A stretch of DNA of 9,841 bases from Acidimicrobiaceae bacterium (GTDB lineage: Bacteria > Actinomycetota > Acidimicrobiia > Acidimicrobiales > Palsa-688). The stretch covers positions 9,095 to 18,935 of the forward strand of contig PMHU01000156.1 of NCBI GenBank assembly GCA_003156795.1. Direction: 5' to 3'. Positions 1-6,873 of the stretch are shown piece by piece (position 1 is the stretch's first letter; each line of letters opens with the position of its first letter). Below the pieces are notes generated by a model. It saw only the letters and a list, made by a program, of their open reading frames with translations, was not told the origin of the DNA and did not search any database. Made by a program: the position numbers and the translations under genes.

Positions 1-4
1 GATC

Positions 5-457
5 GTGACTCCGCTCTGCGTGTCATCAACGGCCGCCAGCCGCCGCCGACGCTCCGACGAGACCGGCTCGATGGCGGTGGAACTCGCCCTGCTGGCCGTG
101 CCGCTCGTTACGATCCTCCTGCTCATCGCCGCTCTCGGACGCTTCTCCGACGCCCGCGACCAGGTCACCGAAGCCGCCCGAGACGCCGCCCGCCAGGCCT
201 CCACCTACCTCTCCCCGACGGTGGCCGCCAGCCAGGCCGCCCTGGTCGCACGATCGGAACTGTCAGGGGTGTGCGCTGACGCGTCGATCACGACCAACAC
301 CTCCGACCTGCATCCCGGAGGGCAGGTAACGGTAACCGTGTCCTGCCCCGTCCCTCTCGGCGACCTCGTGCTGCTCCACCTGCCCGGCACTAAGACCATC
401 ACCGCCTCGTCAGCCTCGGTGGTCGACACCTACGTGCAAGCGCAGACCGAGCCGTGA
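5..457 (+). CDS. TadE-like minor pseudopilin of a Tad/Flp pilus locus
   Basis: Predicted 150-residue, single-pass membrane protein of the TadE type, a minor pseudopilin of Tad/Flp pilus assembly. A basic stretch (RRRR at 13-16) precedes GSMAVELALL (21-30) and a hydrophobic segment of about residues 27-45. The small-residue plus Glu (E26) pattern before the membrane helix is typical of TadE/pseudopilin N-termini. The rest is a small extracytoplasmic domain with two cysteines (C90, C114) that could form a disulfide. The GTG start at 5 lies in a GTGA, so an upstream gene could end at TGA 6-8, matching the coupling style of the two downstream junctions. However, the frame is open to the window edge, so a start further upstream is not excluded. 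The 3' end overlaps the next gene by 4 bases. The family call rests on N-terminal architecture and neighbours; the C-terminal half is not distinctive. Confidence 0.82.
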   Translation: MTPLCVSSTAASRRRRSDETGSMAVELALLAVPLVTILLLIAALGRFSDARDQVTEAARDAARQASTYLSPTVAASQAALVARSELSGVCADASITTNTSDLHPGGQVTVTVSCPVPLGDLVLLHLPGTKTITASSASVVDTYVQAQTEP

Positions 458-873
458 CCGACTACCGCTTTGAAGACCAACGCGAGCGAGGATCGGTCAC
501 CGTGTTCGTCGTCGGCGTTCTCATGGCGCTGATGGTCATGGGAGGGCTGGTCTTCGACGGGGGAACGATCATCGCCGGGCACCGCGAAGCAGACGCCGAA
601 GCAGAAGGCGCGGCCAGGGCCGCCGCCGAGCAAATCTCCACATCGGCCCTTCACTCGGGACAAACCGAGCTCGACGCGGTCCAAGCCACCAACGCGGCCG
701 ACACCTACCTGGACCAATACCGGCACACCGGGACCGTCGTAGTCACTGGCGACAGTGTCACGGTGACAGTCAGCTACCCCGTCACCATGCAGGTCCTCGA
801 CCTGTTCGGAATCAAGACCAAGACCGTCAGTGGCACCGGTACCGCCACCGCGGTGGAAGGACCCGTTCCATGA
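454..873 (+). CDS. TadG-like pilus assembly protein (Tad N-terminal segment)
   Basis: 139-residue protein with the short N-terminal layout of TadG/putative Flp pilus-assembly proteins: ERGSVTVFVVG (11-21), a hydrophobic helix of about residues 14-34, then FDGG (34-37) followed by an Ala/Glu-rich helix (AEAEGAARAAAEQ). TadG proteins are thought to anchor or help assemble the pilus at the envelope. This copy is short and lacks the long von Willebrand-like domain of larger TadG proteins, as is common in actinobacterial TadE/TadG pairs. It starts at GTG 454 inside GTGA, overlapping the preceding stop by 4 bases, with no strong Shine-Dalgarno, so translational coupling is likely. Its stop overlaps the next ATG (870-873). 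C-terminal function is not apparent. The TadE versus TadG assignment depends on order and the FDGG-type motif. Confidence 0.78.
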   Translation: MTDYRFEDQRERGSVTVFVVGVLMALMVMGGLVFDGGTIIAGHREADAEAEGAARAAAEQISTSALHSGQTELDAVQATNAADTYLDQYRHTGTVVVTGDSVTVTVSYPVTMQVLDLFGIKTKTVSGTGTATAVEGPVP

Positions 874-3713
874 TCCGTCCACGCTGGAAAGGGATGCTCG
901 CCACCCTCGCCCTGCTCGTGGCCGTCGCCGGGGTCCCATGGTTCCTCTACGCCCTCGGAGGTGGCCTCCCGACCAGCGCCCCCAGCGCCCACCAGGTCGG
1001 GAACTTCCTCGGCCAGCCCATCACTGACACCGCCATCCTGCGAGGAGTCAGCCTCACCTGCTGGATTGTTTGGGCCCTCTTCGTCGCCGCTCTCGGGACA
1101 GAAGCCCTGGCCTGGGTACGGGACCGGCCCGGCCCATCGACCACCCGCCGCGGGTTTCGCATTCCGGGGCTCCAAGGCACCGCCGGCACCCTCTTCCTCA
1201 CCGCGATCCTGCTCTTGCCTCAGCGGCCGGCGCCGAATCCGTCCGGTCCCGGCGGTCCATCCGCTGCGCCCATAGCCGCCGCCCTCACCGACTTCCAAAA
1301 CTTCCGCAGTCCGGTGCGTCTAGTTGCACAACAGTCCACTACCACTGTTGGTAGAACGCAGAACGTGCGGGTCCCCTACACCGTCAAGCAGTACGACACG
1401 CCGTGGGGCATCGCCGAGGAACACCTCGGTAACGGCTTGCGCTGGCGGGAAATCACCGACGCCGACGGCAACACGCTCGCCACCGGAGTCGACAAGTGGG
1501 TTCAAATCAACGGCCGCCTCATCGACGAACCCCAAGCCCGCCTCATCTTCCCCGGCCAGACCCTCTTCCTCCCAACTCATTCATCGATGCCCAGCACACG
1601 CTGGGCCAACCCGGCGACCCAGCTGGGCCACGCCGAGGTCGATCCGGTCAAAGATCCACCCGCCGTGCCCGCCCGCCTCCACTCTGGGAACGGCGCCGAG
1701 TCGCGGCCGACGGCCGTTCATCCCGATCCGGCGTGGCGGTCAACCACCGCCAATCCTGAGACCTCCAGGCACGGGAGCGCTGCAGGGGATCGCTCGGCCA
1801 CCGCTGACTCTGACAATTTCGATCCGATCGAGATCGTCGGCCTGCTTGGCACCGGGATCATCGCGGGTGCCGCGCTCGCCACGGTCACCCGTCTACGGGT
1901 GACGCAGAGCCGCGCCAGACATCCCGGCCGGCGTATCCGATTACCAACGGGCAAGTTGGCCGTCACCGAAATGGCCCTGCGCCTCGCCAGCCGCGACGAC
2001 CTGATGGCAGCTACCCACAGGGGCTTGCATGCGCTCATGGCCGACCTCGAGCGGGAATCGCTATCTCCACCAAGGATCTGCGCTGTGCTCGCCGGCGACG
2101 AGCATGTCGAAGTCCTCCTCGACCGCCCCGCAGAACCGCCAGCAACCTGGCAGGCCAGCAGCGACGGCTTTGGGTGGCGAATCGACCTAGCCGAGATCCC
2201 AGCCGGAATCGGAACCGGTCGCGACCCATTTCCCTGTCTGGTTCCCATCGGACGGGTACCGGGAACGGCGATCGAGGTAATGATCAACCTTGAAGCCGCT
2301 GGAACTGTGGCCGTGCGCGGCGACTCCGAGCGATCCGCCGGCCTGGTCCGCTCCGCCGCCCTCGCTTTCAGCGGGCTGCCGTGGGCGGACTCCGCTGATG
2401 TGGTCCTGGTCGGCTTCGGCGACACCGTCCCCCTCGCCGGACCGCACCTCCGCTACGCGGCCTGCCTCGAGGAGATCATTGAAGAGCTCGAAGCCACACC
2501 AGGCCCAGAAACATCGGCTCACGCGATTGCGGGGCAGTTGACGCTCGATGTCGATCGCCTCGACGGTTGGGTACCGACCGTCGTCCTGTCGACGACAGTC
2601 GCCGATCCCGGATGTCTCAACCGCCTGAAGTCGCTCTGCTCGGACAGAATCGGGCTGAGCGCCATGATCGTTGGTCCCGACTACGAATCCGGGTGGGTCC
2701 TCGACGTCGACTCAACTCCGGCGTTCATCCCCCAGCTACGACTCGCCGTCGAAGTGACGCCCGCACCTGCCGGCGACCTCGAAGCCGTCAACGAAATAGT
2801 CGCCACGGCCCTCGACCTCGACGGCGTGAGTGTGGATGACCCCCCATATGACAAGCTCGACTGTTCAAGTCGACCCCGACAGCCATCGGACGTAGCGGTT
2901 GACGAACCTCAGGCCGGCCCGGTCGCTCCGACCACGAGAGGGGACCGGGCCGCCCCTGTGCGCATCGACGTCCTTGGGATCGTCGAGTTCGAACAAGTCG
3001 GCGACTTTCGGCGGCCCCGGTCCCACGAAGCGGCGATCTACCTCGCAATGCACCCCGACGGGGTATCGGAAGGCCAGCTTGATGAGATGATCTGGCCTAC
3101 CCGCCGAGAGGTTCCGGCCAGCACCCGCGACCCGGTCATTTCCGCCGTCCGGGCGGCCTTCGGTGGAGTGGAGCGCTTCCCGTTCGCCCAAGGCCAGGGC
3201 CACGACAAGATCTACAGGCTCAGCAACCAGGTCGGAACCGACTGGACGCAGTTCTGCGCCCTCTACCGCCTCGGAAGGCAGACCAAGTCGGTAGAGCCAC
3301 TCCGCGCCGCGTTGGAACTCGTCCGCGGTCGACCCTTCGGGGACCTAGACGCCGGGCCCGGCTACCAGTGGCTCCATACCGAAGGACATGTGCACCACAT
3401 GCAGGCCGAGATCGCCGACGCGGCCGACCTTGCCGCTGGCATGTACCTCGAGGCTGGCCAGCCGATCGAGGCCCGCTGGGCAGCCAACCAGGGACTGCTG
3501 GCCGGGCCATACACCGAACGACTCTGGGTTCGCTTGATGGCCGCCGCCGACGCCCTCGGAGAAGCTCAAGAGGTTGAGCGACTCCTTGGCGAAATGGACA
3601 CCCGGCTCGGGCTCGACGGCGACTACGGCCAACTCCACCCCGACACGGTCGCGGCCTACCGGCTCTACAGCCGCCAACGCCGCGTCACCGGTCGCTCTGT
3701 CATCGACGTTTGA
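870..3713 (+). CDS. Membrane-anchored LysM and BTAD-domain protein of the Tad locus
   Basis: 947 residues. Likely membrane helices lie at about 9-29, 57-82 and 100-117. A LysM-like peptidoglycan-binding region spans 168-237 (VPYTVKQYDTPWGIAEEHLG to FPGQTLFLPT), longer than a minimal LysM. A Pro-rich linker follows, then a fourth helix at about 322-342. The large region after it contains NLEAAGTVAVRGDSERS (473-489) and ADVVLVGFGD, resembling a degenerate P-loop/EccC-like fold without a GKS. From about 697 there is a winged-helix-like part, and from about 790 to 915 a helical BTAD region of the SARP/AfsR type. A wall-sensing protein passing a signal to a DNA-binding or TPR-like end is plausible, but DNA binding is an inference. 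ATG 870 overlaps the previous stop by 4 bases and has a GGAAGGA at 855-861. It is the last gene of the operon in view. Confidence 0.85.
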   Translation: MIRPRWKGMLATLALLVAVAGVPWFLYALGGGLPTSAPSAHQVGNFLGQPITDTAILRGVSLTCWIVWALFVAALGTEALAWVRDRPGPSTTRRGFRIPGLQGTAGTLFLTAILLLPQRPAPNPSGPGGPSAAPIAAALTDFQNFRSPVRLVAQQSTTTVGRTQNVRVPYTVKQYDTPWGIAEEHLGNGLRWREITDADGNTLATGVDKWVQINGRLIDEPQARLIFPGQTLFLPTHSSMPSTRWANPATQLGHAEVDPVKDPPAVPARLHSGNGAESRPTAVHPDPAWRSTTANPETSRHGSAAGDRSATADSDNFDPIEIVGLLGTGIIAGAALATVTRLRVTQSRARHPGRRIRLPTGKLAVTEMALRLASRDDLMAATHRGLHALMADLERESLSPPRICAVLAGDEHVEVLLDRPAEPPATWQASSDGFGWRIDLAEIPAGIGTGRDPFPCLVPIGRVPGTAIEVMINLEAAGTVAVRGDSERSAGLVRSAALAFSGLPWADSADVVLVGFGDTVPLAGPHLRYAACLEEIIEELEATPGPETSAHAIAGQLTLDVDRLDGWVPTVVLSTTVADPGCLNRLKSLCSDRIGLSAMIVGPDYESGWVLDVDSTPAFIPQLRLAVEVTPAPAGDLEAVNEIVATALDLDGVSVDDPPYDKLDCSSRPRQPSDVAVDEPQAGPVAPTTRGDRAAPVRIDVLGIVEFEQVGDFRRPRSHEAAIYLAMHPDGVSEGQLDEMIWPTRREVPASTRDPVISAVRAAFGGVERFPFAQGQGHDKIYRLSNQVGTDWTQFCALYRLGRQTKSVEPLRAALELVRGRPFGDLDAGPGYQWLHTEGHVHHMQAEIADAADLAAGMYLEAGQPIEARWAANQGLLAGPYTERLWVRLMAAADALGEAQEVERLLGEMDTRLGLDGDYGQLHPDTVAAYRLYSRQRRVTGRSVIDV

Positions 3714-4151
3714 AGTCGTCAGCTGGCCGTGGGTATGACGATCCGAAATGACTCCAGCTCGATGGCCACAGCCGGCCCCAGACGGCCGCGTTGAGTGACA
3801 TTCAGAAGCTGCCTTCGCGCTCAGCCTGCGTGGAGGCCGGGGTGCCGAATCGGGCGCTGTTTTCTGGCCCTCGGGCGGCCGAGGCGTTCGTCGTTTTGGG
3901 TCAGCCGGCCGGTCGGCTCCGCCCCAGTCCCGTTGTAAAATCAAGCAGCCAAGGGGGCGCCCCGAGCGGCACTTCGGGGACGCGCGTCCCGGGGCGAGTG
4001 ACCGCTCGTTCTGGGACAGGTTGGTTGGCCCGGACCCCGAACGCCCGATAACAGTCTCACACGCTGATCAGGCGGCCCGGCCGTTGACGACGATGCGTAG
4101 CTCGACGTCGGCCAGAGCCGATGAGGCGACACGCCGAAAGCGAGCGCTTGA
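3714..4151. other. Intergenic region between Tad operon and TIR gene
   Basis: No convincing gene. AGCTGG (3721-3726) and CCAGCT (3754-3759) could pair just after the operon stop, with a 27-base loop, making a weak terminator candidate without a T-run. A cluster of GC-rich inverted repeats lies at 3954-3995 (separate entry). On the minus strand a short open frame ends at a TGA (4068-4070) and reads like a protein C-terminus (ALADVELRIVVNGRAA), but it has no clear start and runs under the TIR gene. Small forward frames, such as one from TTG 3791, lack a ribosome binding site and any recognisable protein pattern. Confidence 0.5.
3954..3995. repeat. Cluster of GC-rich inverted repeats
   Basis: Several overlapping dyads occur within about 40 bases: GGGGCGCCCC (3954-3963), CCCCGA (3960-3965) with TCGGGG (3974-3979) around an 8-base loop, the perfect 14-bp palindrome GGGACGCGCGTCCC (3977-3990), and GCCCCG (3959-3964) with CGGGGC (3990-3995). 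They could form alternative hairpins. There is no T-run, so this is not a classical intrinsic terminator, although such terminators are often T-poor in actinobacteria. It marks the boundary between the Tad operon and the accessory genes. Confidence 0.5.
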
Positions 4152-4910
4152 ATGTCGCAGGCCCCTTATAGCATGGGAGATGTGTCGCAATGCACCGCTC
4201 CTGTGCGAGGCCACCGCTCGGCGGCAGCGGCTGCAGCCTGCCCGGCGTGCCGCTATCGCTACTCCAGGTACGGCCGCTCATCGTACTCCTCGTACTCGTC
4301 ACCGGTCTCGTCGTACGGGAGCAGCGGGTCCTCGTACCGCGGTGGCGGATCCAGTGGCGGCGGCTCGTCCGGGAGGAGGTCAGGACGCACCCGGGCTGGC
4401 GGGTCGGTCACCTACTCGCCGACCGAGTGGCGGTCCATCGAGCCGGTCGCCCGCAAAGCGGCCGAGCAGGCGGTATCGCACCCGGAGCGTAGGGACCTGT
4501 TCCTCTGTCATGCCTGGGACGACCGCGAGAGCAGCGCGGCCGAGCTATGCAACAGCCTGGAGTCCAGCGGAGCGTCGGTGTGGTTCAGCGAGAAGGATGT
4601 CCCCCTGGGCACCCTGCTGATCCGCGAGATCGACAAGGGACTCCGGAACTCGCGCATCGGGATCGTGCTGGTCACCCCGGCGCTGCTCAAGAGCATCGAG
4701 CAGGAGGGCATCGCGGAGAAGGAACTCTCCGCTCTGCTCGCCACGGACCGGGTGATCCCGGTTGCCCACGGGACGACCTTCGAGGCCCTTCGGGAGGTCA
4801 GTCCGCTACTGGCCTCCCGGTCTGGCCTCAGCACCGCCGACTCGTCCCTGGCCGAGGTGGCAGCGAAGGTTGCCGCTGCCGCAGCCGCCCTCGGCGACAT
4901 CGACGCCTGA
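4152..4910 (+). CDS. TIR-domain protein with Cys/His N-terminal motif
   Basis: 252 residues from the longest start. The TIR domain begins at DLFLCHAWDD (115-124) and continues through VWFSEKDVPLG (143-153), the helix IREIDKGLRNSRI and the strand GIVLVTPALL. EKELSALLATDRVIPV follows; by eye, E191 aligns with the catalytic Glu of NAD+-cleaving TIR domains such as SARM1. NADase activity is inferred. The N-terminus carries CTAPVRGH...CPAC (C14, H21, C30, C33), a possible zinc site, then a Ser/Tyr/Gly-rich, probably disordered linker (about 36-85). I recall similar architectures in actinobacterial TIR proteins but cannot verify this here. The start is uncertain: ATG 4152, ATG 4173 and GTG 4182 are in frame. 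GTG 4182 would put the Cys motif at the extreme N-terminus and, with TATAGC at 4167-4172 as a -10, could be a leaderless start. The gene is convergent with the nuclease-like pair. Confidence 0.88.
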   Translation: MSQAPYSMGDVSQCTAPVRGHRSAAAAAACPACRYRYSRYGRSSYSSYSSPVSSYGSSGSSYRGGGSSGGGSSGRRSGRTRAGGSVTYSPTEWRSIEPVARKAAEQAVSHPERRDLFLCHAWDDRESSAAELCNSLESSGASVWFSEKDVPLGTLLIREIDKGLRNSRIGIVLVTPALLKSIEQEGIAEKELSALLATDRVIPVAHGTTFEALREVSPLLASRSGLSTADSSLAEVAAKVAAAAAALGDIDA

Positions 4911-4944
4911 CGCACCGTTCCAGCGCTGCGCCCCGAGCCGGGCC

Positions 4945-4975
4945 CAGCAGCAACGATGACAATGCCGAGCTGCTG
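4945..4975 (+). terminator. Hairpin just after the TIR gene, possible terminator
   Basis: CAGCAGC (4945-4951) and GCTGCTG (4969-4975) form a perfect 7-bp stem around a 17-base loop, 35 bases after the TIR stop. There is no T-run, so termination is only a possibility. Confidence 0.3.
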
Positions 4976-5113
4976 CTGAAGATGTGCAGACAGGGGATCA
5001 GGGCGCTGCTCCACAACTGCCGGCCCTTCCAGGGAGCGCGGAACGGCACTTCCTTGTTCCGGCAGAGGTACCCCAGAACGTTCACACCAGTGGGCGAGCC
5101 ATAACGCCGCCTA

Positions 5114-5141
5114 ACGCCGGCTGTCCGGGACACGCCGGCGT
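5114..5141. terminator. Strong hairpin between convergent genes, possible bidirectional terminator
   Basis: ACGCCGGC-TGTC (5114-5125) pairs with GACA-c-GCCGGCGT (5129-5141). This is a 12-bp GC-rich stem with one bulged C and a 3-base loop. It lies between the stop of the TIR gene (4910, +) and the stop of the minus-strand nuclease-like gene (5172), where a bidirectional terminator would be expected. No flanking T-tract is present. The surrounding 4911-5171 holds no gene I can support. Confidence 0.45.
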
Positions 5142-5171
5142 CCCAGACCGACAAGGTCCCGGAGCCTCAGC

Positions 5172-5936
5172 TCAGATCAACGGTGGGGGTGTGAGCGGCC
5201 GAGGTGGACGATGATCGAGTCCAAGTCGTTTGGCATCGGGCAGCGGCCCGGGTTCTGAAAGTCGCAAAGGCCCGTAGGAGCACTTGTAGGAGACTCGCTC
5301 TCCAGGTCCGATCAGCCAACACAAGGGGGGGTGCACAGTCCAAAGTCGCCAGGCCAACTGGCGTGCCTCGTCCCCTCTCTTCTTGGATTCCTCGGTCGGC
5401 GCTGCAGCGGCGAAGCGCTCTTCGACAGCCCTGACCAGCCGCGGCAGCATTCCTCTCTCCCGTTTGGCTTCGCCCAGAATGATGACCCGACTGTCGTCAT
5501 CGACGATGGCGAGATCGAGCTGGAGGGCCTTCGGCGGCAACTCGAAGAAGACCCGCTCCTTGGGATAGCCGGCATTCACGATCGCATCGACGTAGGACGC
5601 AAGTTGCGGGAGGTACTCGGCGTTGTACCAGCCGCCCGTCTTCGAACGCGATAGCAACGCCCAGTGACCGCCGGGAACCGGGCGGTCGAAGGTGTTGAAC
5701 TTCCCTCCACGCTCCAAGCGGATCAGCCCCTTCTCGACCCCGACCCAGAACAGATCAACATCGCCTGAGTCGATGGCATTGGCCGTTGGGAGGAGTTCCG
5801 AGGTGGCCATGACCGTGCGATTGTCCTCGTACAGCTCCGCCGAAGAGGTCCGCAACAAGGTGAAGAAGCGTTCAAGCGATCCGCTCACGTGGACGAAGCT
5901 ACGCGAACGCGAACATCCCATAAAGGGGTGCCCCAC
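5172..5936 (-). CDS. Uncharacterised PD-(D/E)XK nuclease-like protein
   Basis: 254 residues from GTG 5936; I do not recognise a named family. The segment KALQLDLAIVDDDSRVIILGEAKRE (in 136-160) shows the spacing of a PD-(D/E)XK nuclease core: D141, then a strand, then E156-A-K158 at the end of the next strand. An Arg/Glu-rich helix follows. This fold is used by restriction and other DNA- or RNA-cutting enzymes, so nucleic-acid cleavage is an inference. The C-terminus (about 225-254) is Pro-rich and probably disordered. Start choice is weak: no Shine-Dalgarno precedes GTG 5936 or ATG 5921. The frame stays open for 24 further codons upstream, to a TGA at 6009-6011, with coding-like content (QEADLIAGDPGVVGTVIVG). 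The annotated N-terminus may therefore be short, or the gene 5'-damaged. It follows the zinc-ribbon gene by 96 bases on the same strand, so they probably form one operon. Confidence 0.68.
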   Translation of the reverse strand: MGHPFMGCSRSRSFVHVSGSLERFFTLLRTSSAELYEDNRTVMATSELLPTANAIDSGDVDLFWVGVEKGLIRLERGGKFNTFDRPVPGGHWALLSRSKTGGWYNAEYLPQLASYVDAIVNAGYPKERVFFELPPKALQLDLAIVDDDSRVIILGEAKRERGMLPRLVRAVEERFAAAAPTEESKKRGDEARQLAWRLWTVHPPLCWLIGPGERVSYKCSYGPLRLSEPGPLPDAKRLGLDHRPPRPLTPPPLI

Positions 5937-6032
5937 TATGACGGTGCCGACAACACCCGGATCGCCGGCGATGAGATCCGCTTCCTGAAAGCGGAGCCGG
6001 TGGCTCGATCATTTACGGACTCGTGACGAGGA

Positions 6033-6836
6033 TCATCTACGCGAATCCGATTTGTAGCCGGATCCACTGACAGAGCGCGCTCGGCCAAAGGAGGTAGGTC
6101 TCGGCTCTAACTTGCCGCCGATACTGTTTCGTAGGAGGAGGCGGGTCGTCTCCACGAAGTCCTGTCGGTCCTGCCTGTTGACCGCAAGTTCGTACAGTCT
6201 CCGGCCGACGTCATCCCATTGCGAGTTGTACTGCTTCTGGTTCCTGTAATTCCGGAAGCGGGTGAACATGAAGCTGAGCATCTGATCCCACGTGAGGCTT
6301 ACCGCCCCCGGGTAAGTGTTCGCAAAGCCAGTGTCCTTGTCACCGACGGCGAACATGCGGACCTCCGATGACGACCCACTAAACCGGCGGCTGGAGTAGA
6401 GCGCCTGCGCGACCGTGGGAATCTCATCCTCCGTGTGCATCCCGATGGAGCGCAGCACCCGCTGCATGTTGCCGCGGCTCGGGTCCCTCCATGGGCCGTT
6501 CAACTTGCATTGTTTGAGCGTCACCTCGGTGAAGAACAGCAGTGGGCGATGGCGGCTCACCGTCAGCACCGGATGATCCTTCATCGGTCGGGTCAGATCC
6601 TCATGGCGGTCCGGAAACCTGACCCCGATGAGGTCCGCCTCCGTGCGCTGGCCGGACCCGCCATCACCGAAGTCGGGATGAACGATGAAGTTCTCAATCG
6701 TCAGGCACCCATTGAGGCGAAAGAACCAATACGCGACCCGTTCGGTAAGCAACGTGACGGGATCGTCGAGGTTCGCCCTACACGACGGACAGACGTCGCC
6801 TAGGTTCGCTCCACATGTGGGGCAGGCTCGCGGCAT
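6033..6836 (-). CDS. Zinc-ribbon protein with PD-(D/E)XK-like core
   Basis: 267 residues. It opens with a zinc ribbon, CPTCGANLGDVCPSC (C5, C8, C16, C19), followed by a helix and LNGCLTIENFIVHPDF (41-56). TEADLIGVRFP (65-75) and LLFFTEVTLKQCKLNGPW (99-116) together resemble the acidic and E-x-K strands of a PD-(D/E)XK/Mrr-type nuclease: E67 and D69, then E104. The usual Lys two residues after the Glu is Thr (T106); the next Lys is K108. That could mean a shifted catalytic Lys or a weakened enzyme. The C-terminal half is helical and basic with no known motif. ATG 6836 is supported by GGAGGT (6842-6847 on the minus strand) at good spacing. It is the first gene of a probable two-gene minus-strand unit. 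A role in recognising or cutting foreign DNA is inferred from the architecture and from the TIR and AbiE neighbours. Confidence 0.75.
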   Translation of the reverse strand: MPRACPTCGANLGDVCPSCRANLDDPVTLLTERVAYWFFRLNGCLTIENFIVHPDFGDGGSGQRTEADLIGVRFPDRHEDLTRPMKDHPVLTVSRHRPLLFFTEVTLKQCKLNGPWRDPSRGNMQRVLRSIGMHTEDEIPTVAQALYSSRRFSGSSSEVRMFAVGDKDTGFANTYPGAVSLTWDQMLSFMFTRFRNYRNQKQYNSQWDDVGRRLYELAVNRQDRQDFVETTRLLLRNSIGGKLEPRPTSFGRARSVSGSGYKSDSRR

Positions 6837-6841
6837 GACGC

Positions 6842-6847
6842 ACCTCC
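6842..6847 (-). promoter_or_regulatory. Ribosome binding site of the zinc-ribbon gene
   Basis: GGAGGT on the minus strand, 5 bases before ATG 6836. It is the clearest Shine-Dalgarno on this strand and fixes the start. Confidence 0.8.
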
Positions 6848-6855
6848 GACCGGCG

Positions 6856-6873
6856 ATCTTAGGCAGCCGCTGC
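6856..6873 (-). promoter_or_regulatory. Possible promoter -10 and dyad for the nuclease-like operon
   Basis: TAAGAT on the minus strand (6856-6861) fits an actinobacterial -10 hexamer about 20 bases before the start codon. The perfect dyad GCAGC-c-GCTGC (6863-6873) sits directly upstream of it and could be an operator. I find no good -35, so this is weak. Confidence 0.3.

Noticed and set aside
3345..3944. 199-codon open frame on the minus strand across the end of the LysM/BTAD gene
   Set aside because: It is mostly antisense to a clear gene, has no ribosome binding site and shows the Arg/Pro-rich composition of a GC-rich shadow frame.
3791..4051. 86-codon forward frame from TTG 3791
   Set aside because: No Shine-Dalgarno and no recognisable protein pattern; it runs through the GC-rich palindromes.
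4021..4620. 199-codon forward frame overlapping the TIR gene
   Set aside because: It is out of frame with the TIR coding sequence and is Arg/Ala/Thr-rich without protein-like patterns.
5110..5116. GCCTAAC resembling an integron attC end (RYYYAAC)
   Set aside because: I find no matching GTTRRRY partner at the expected distance; the sequence is better explained by the hairpin at 5114-5141.
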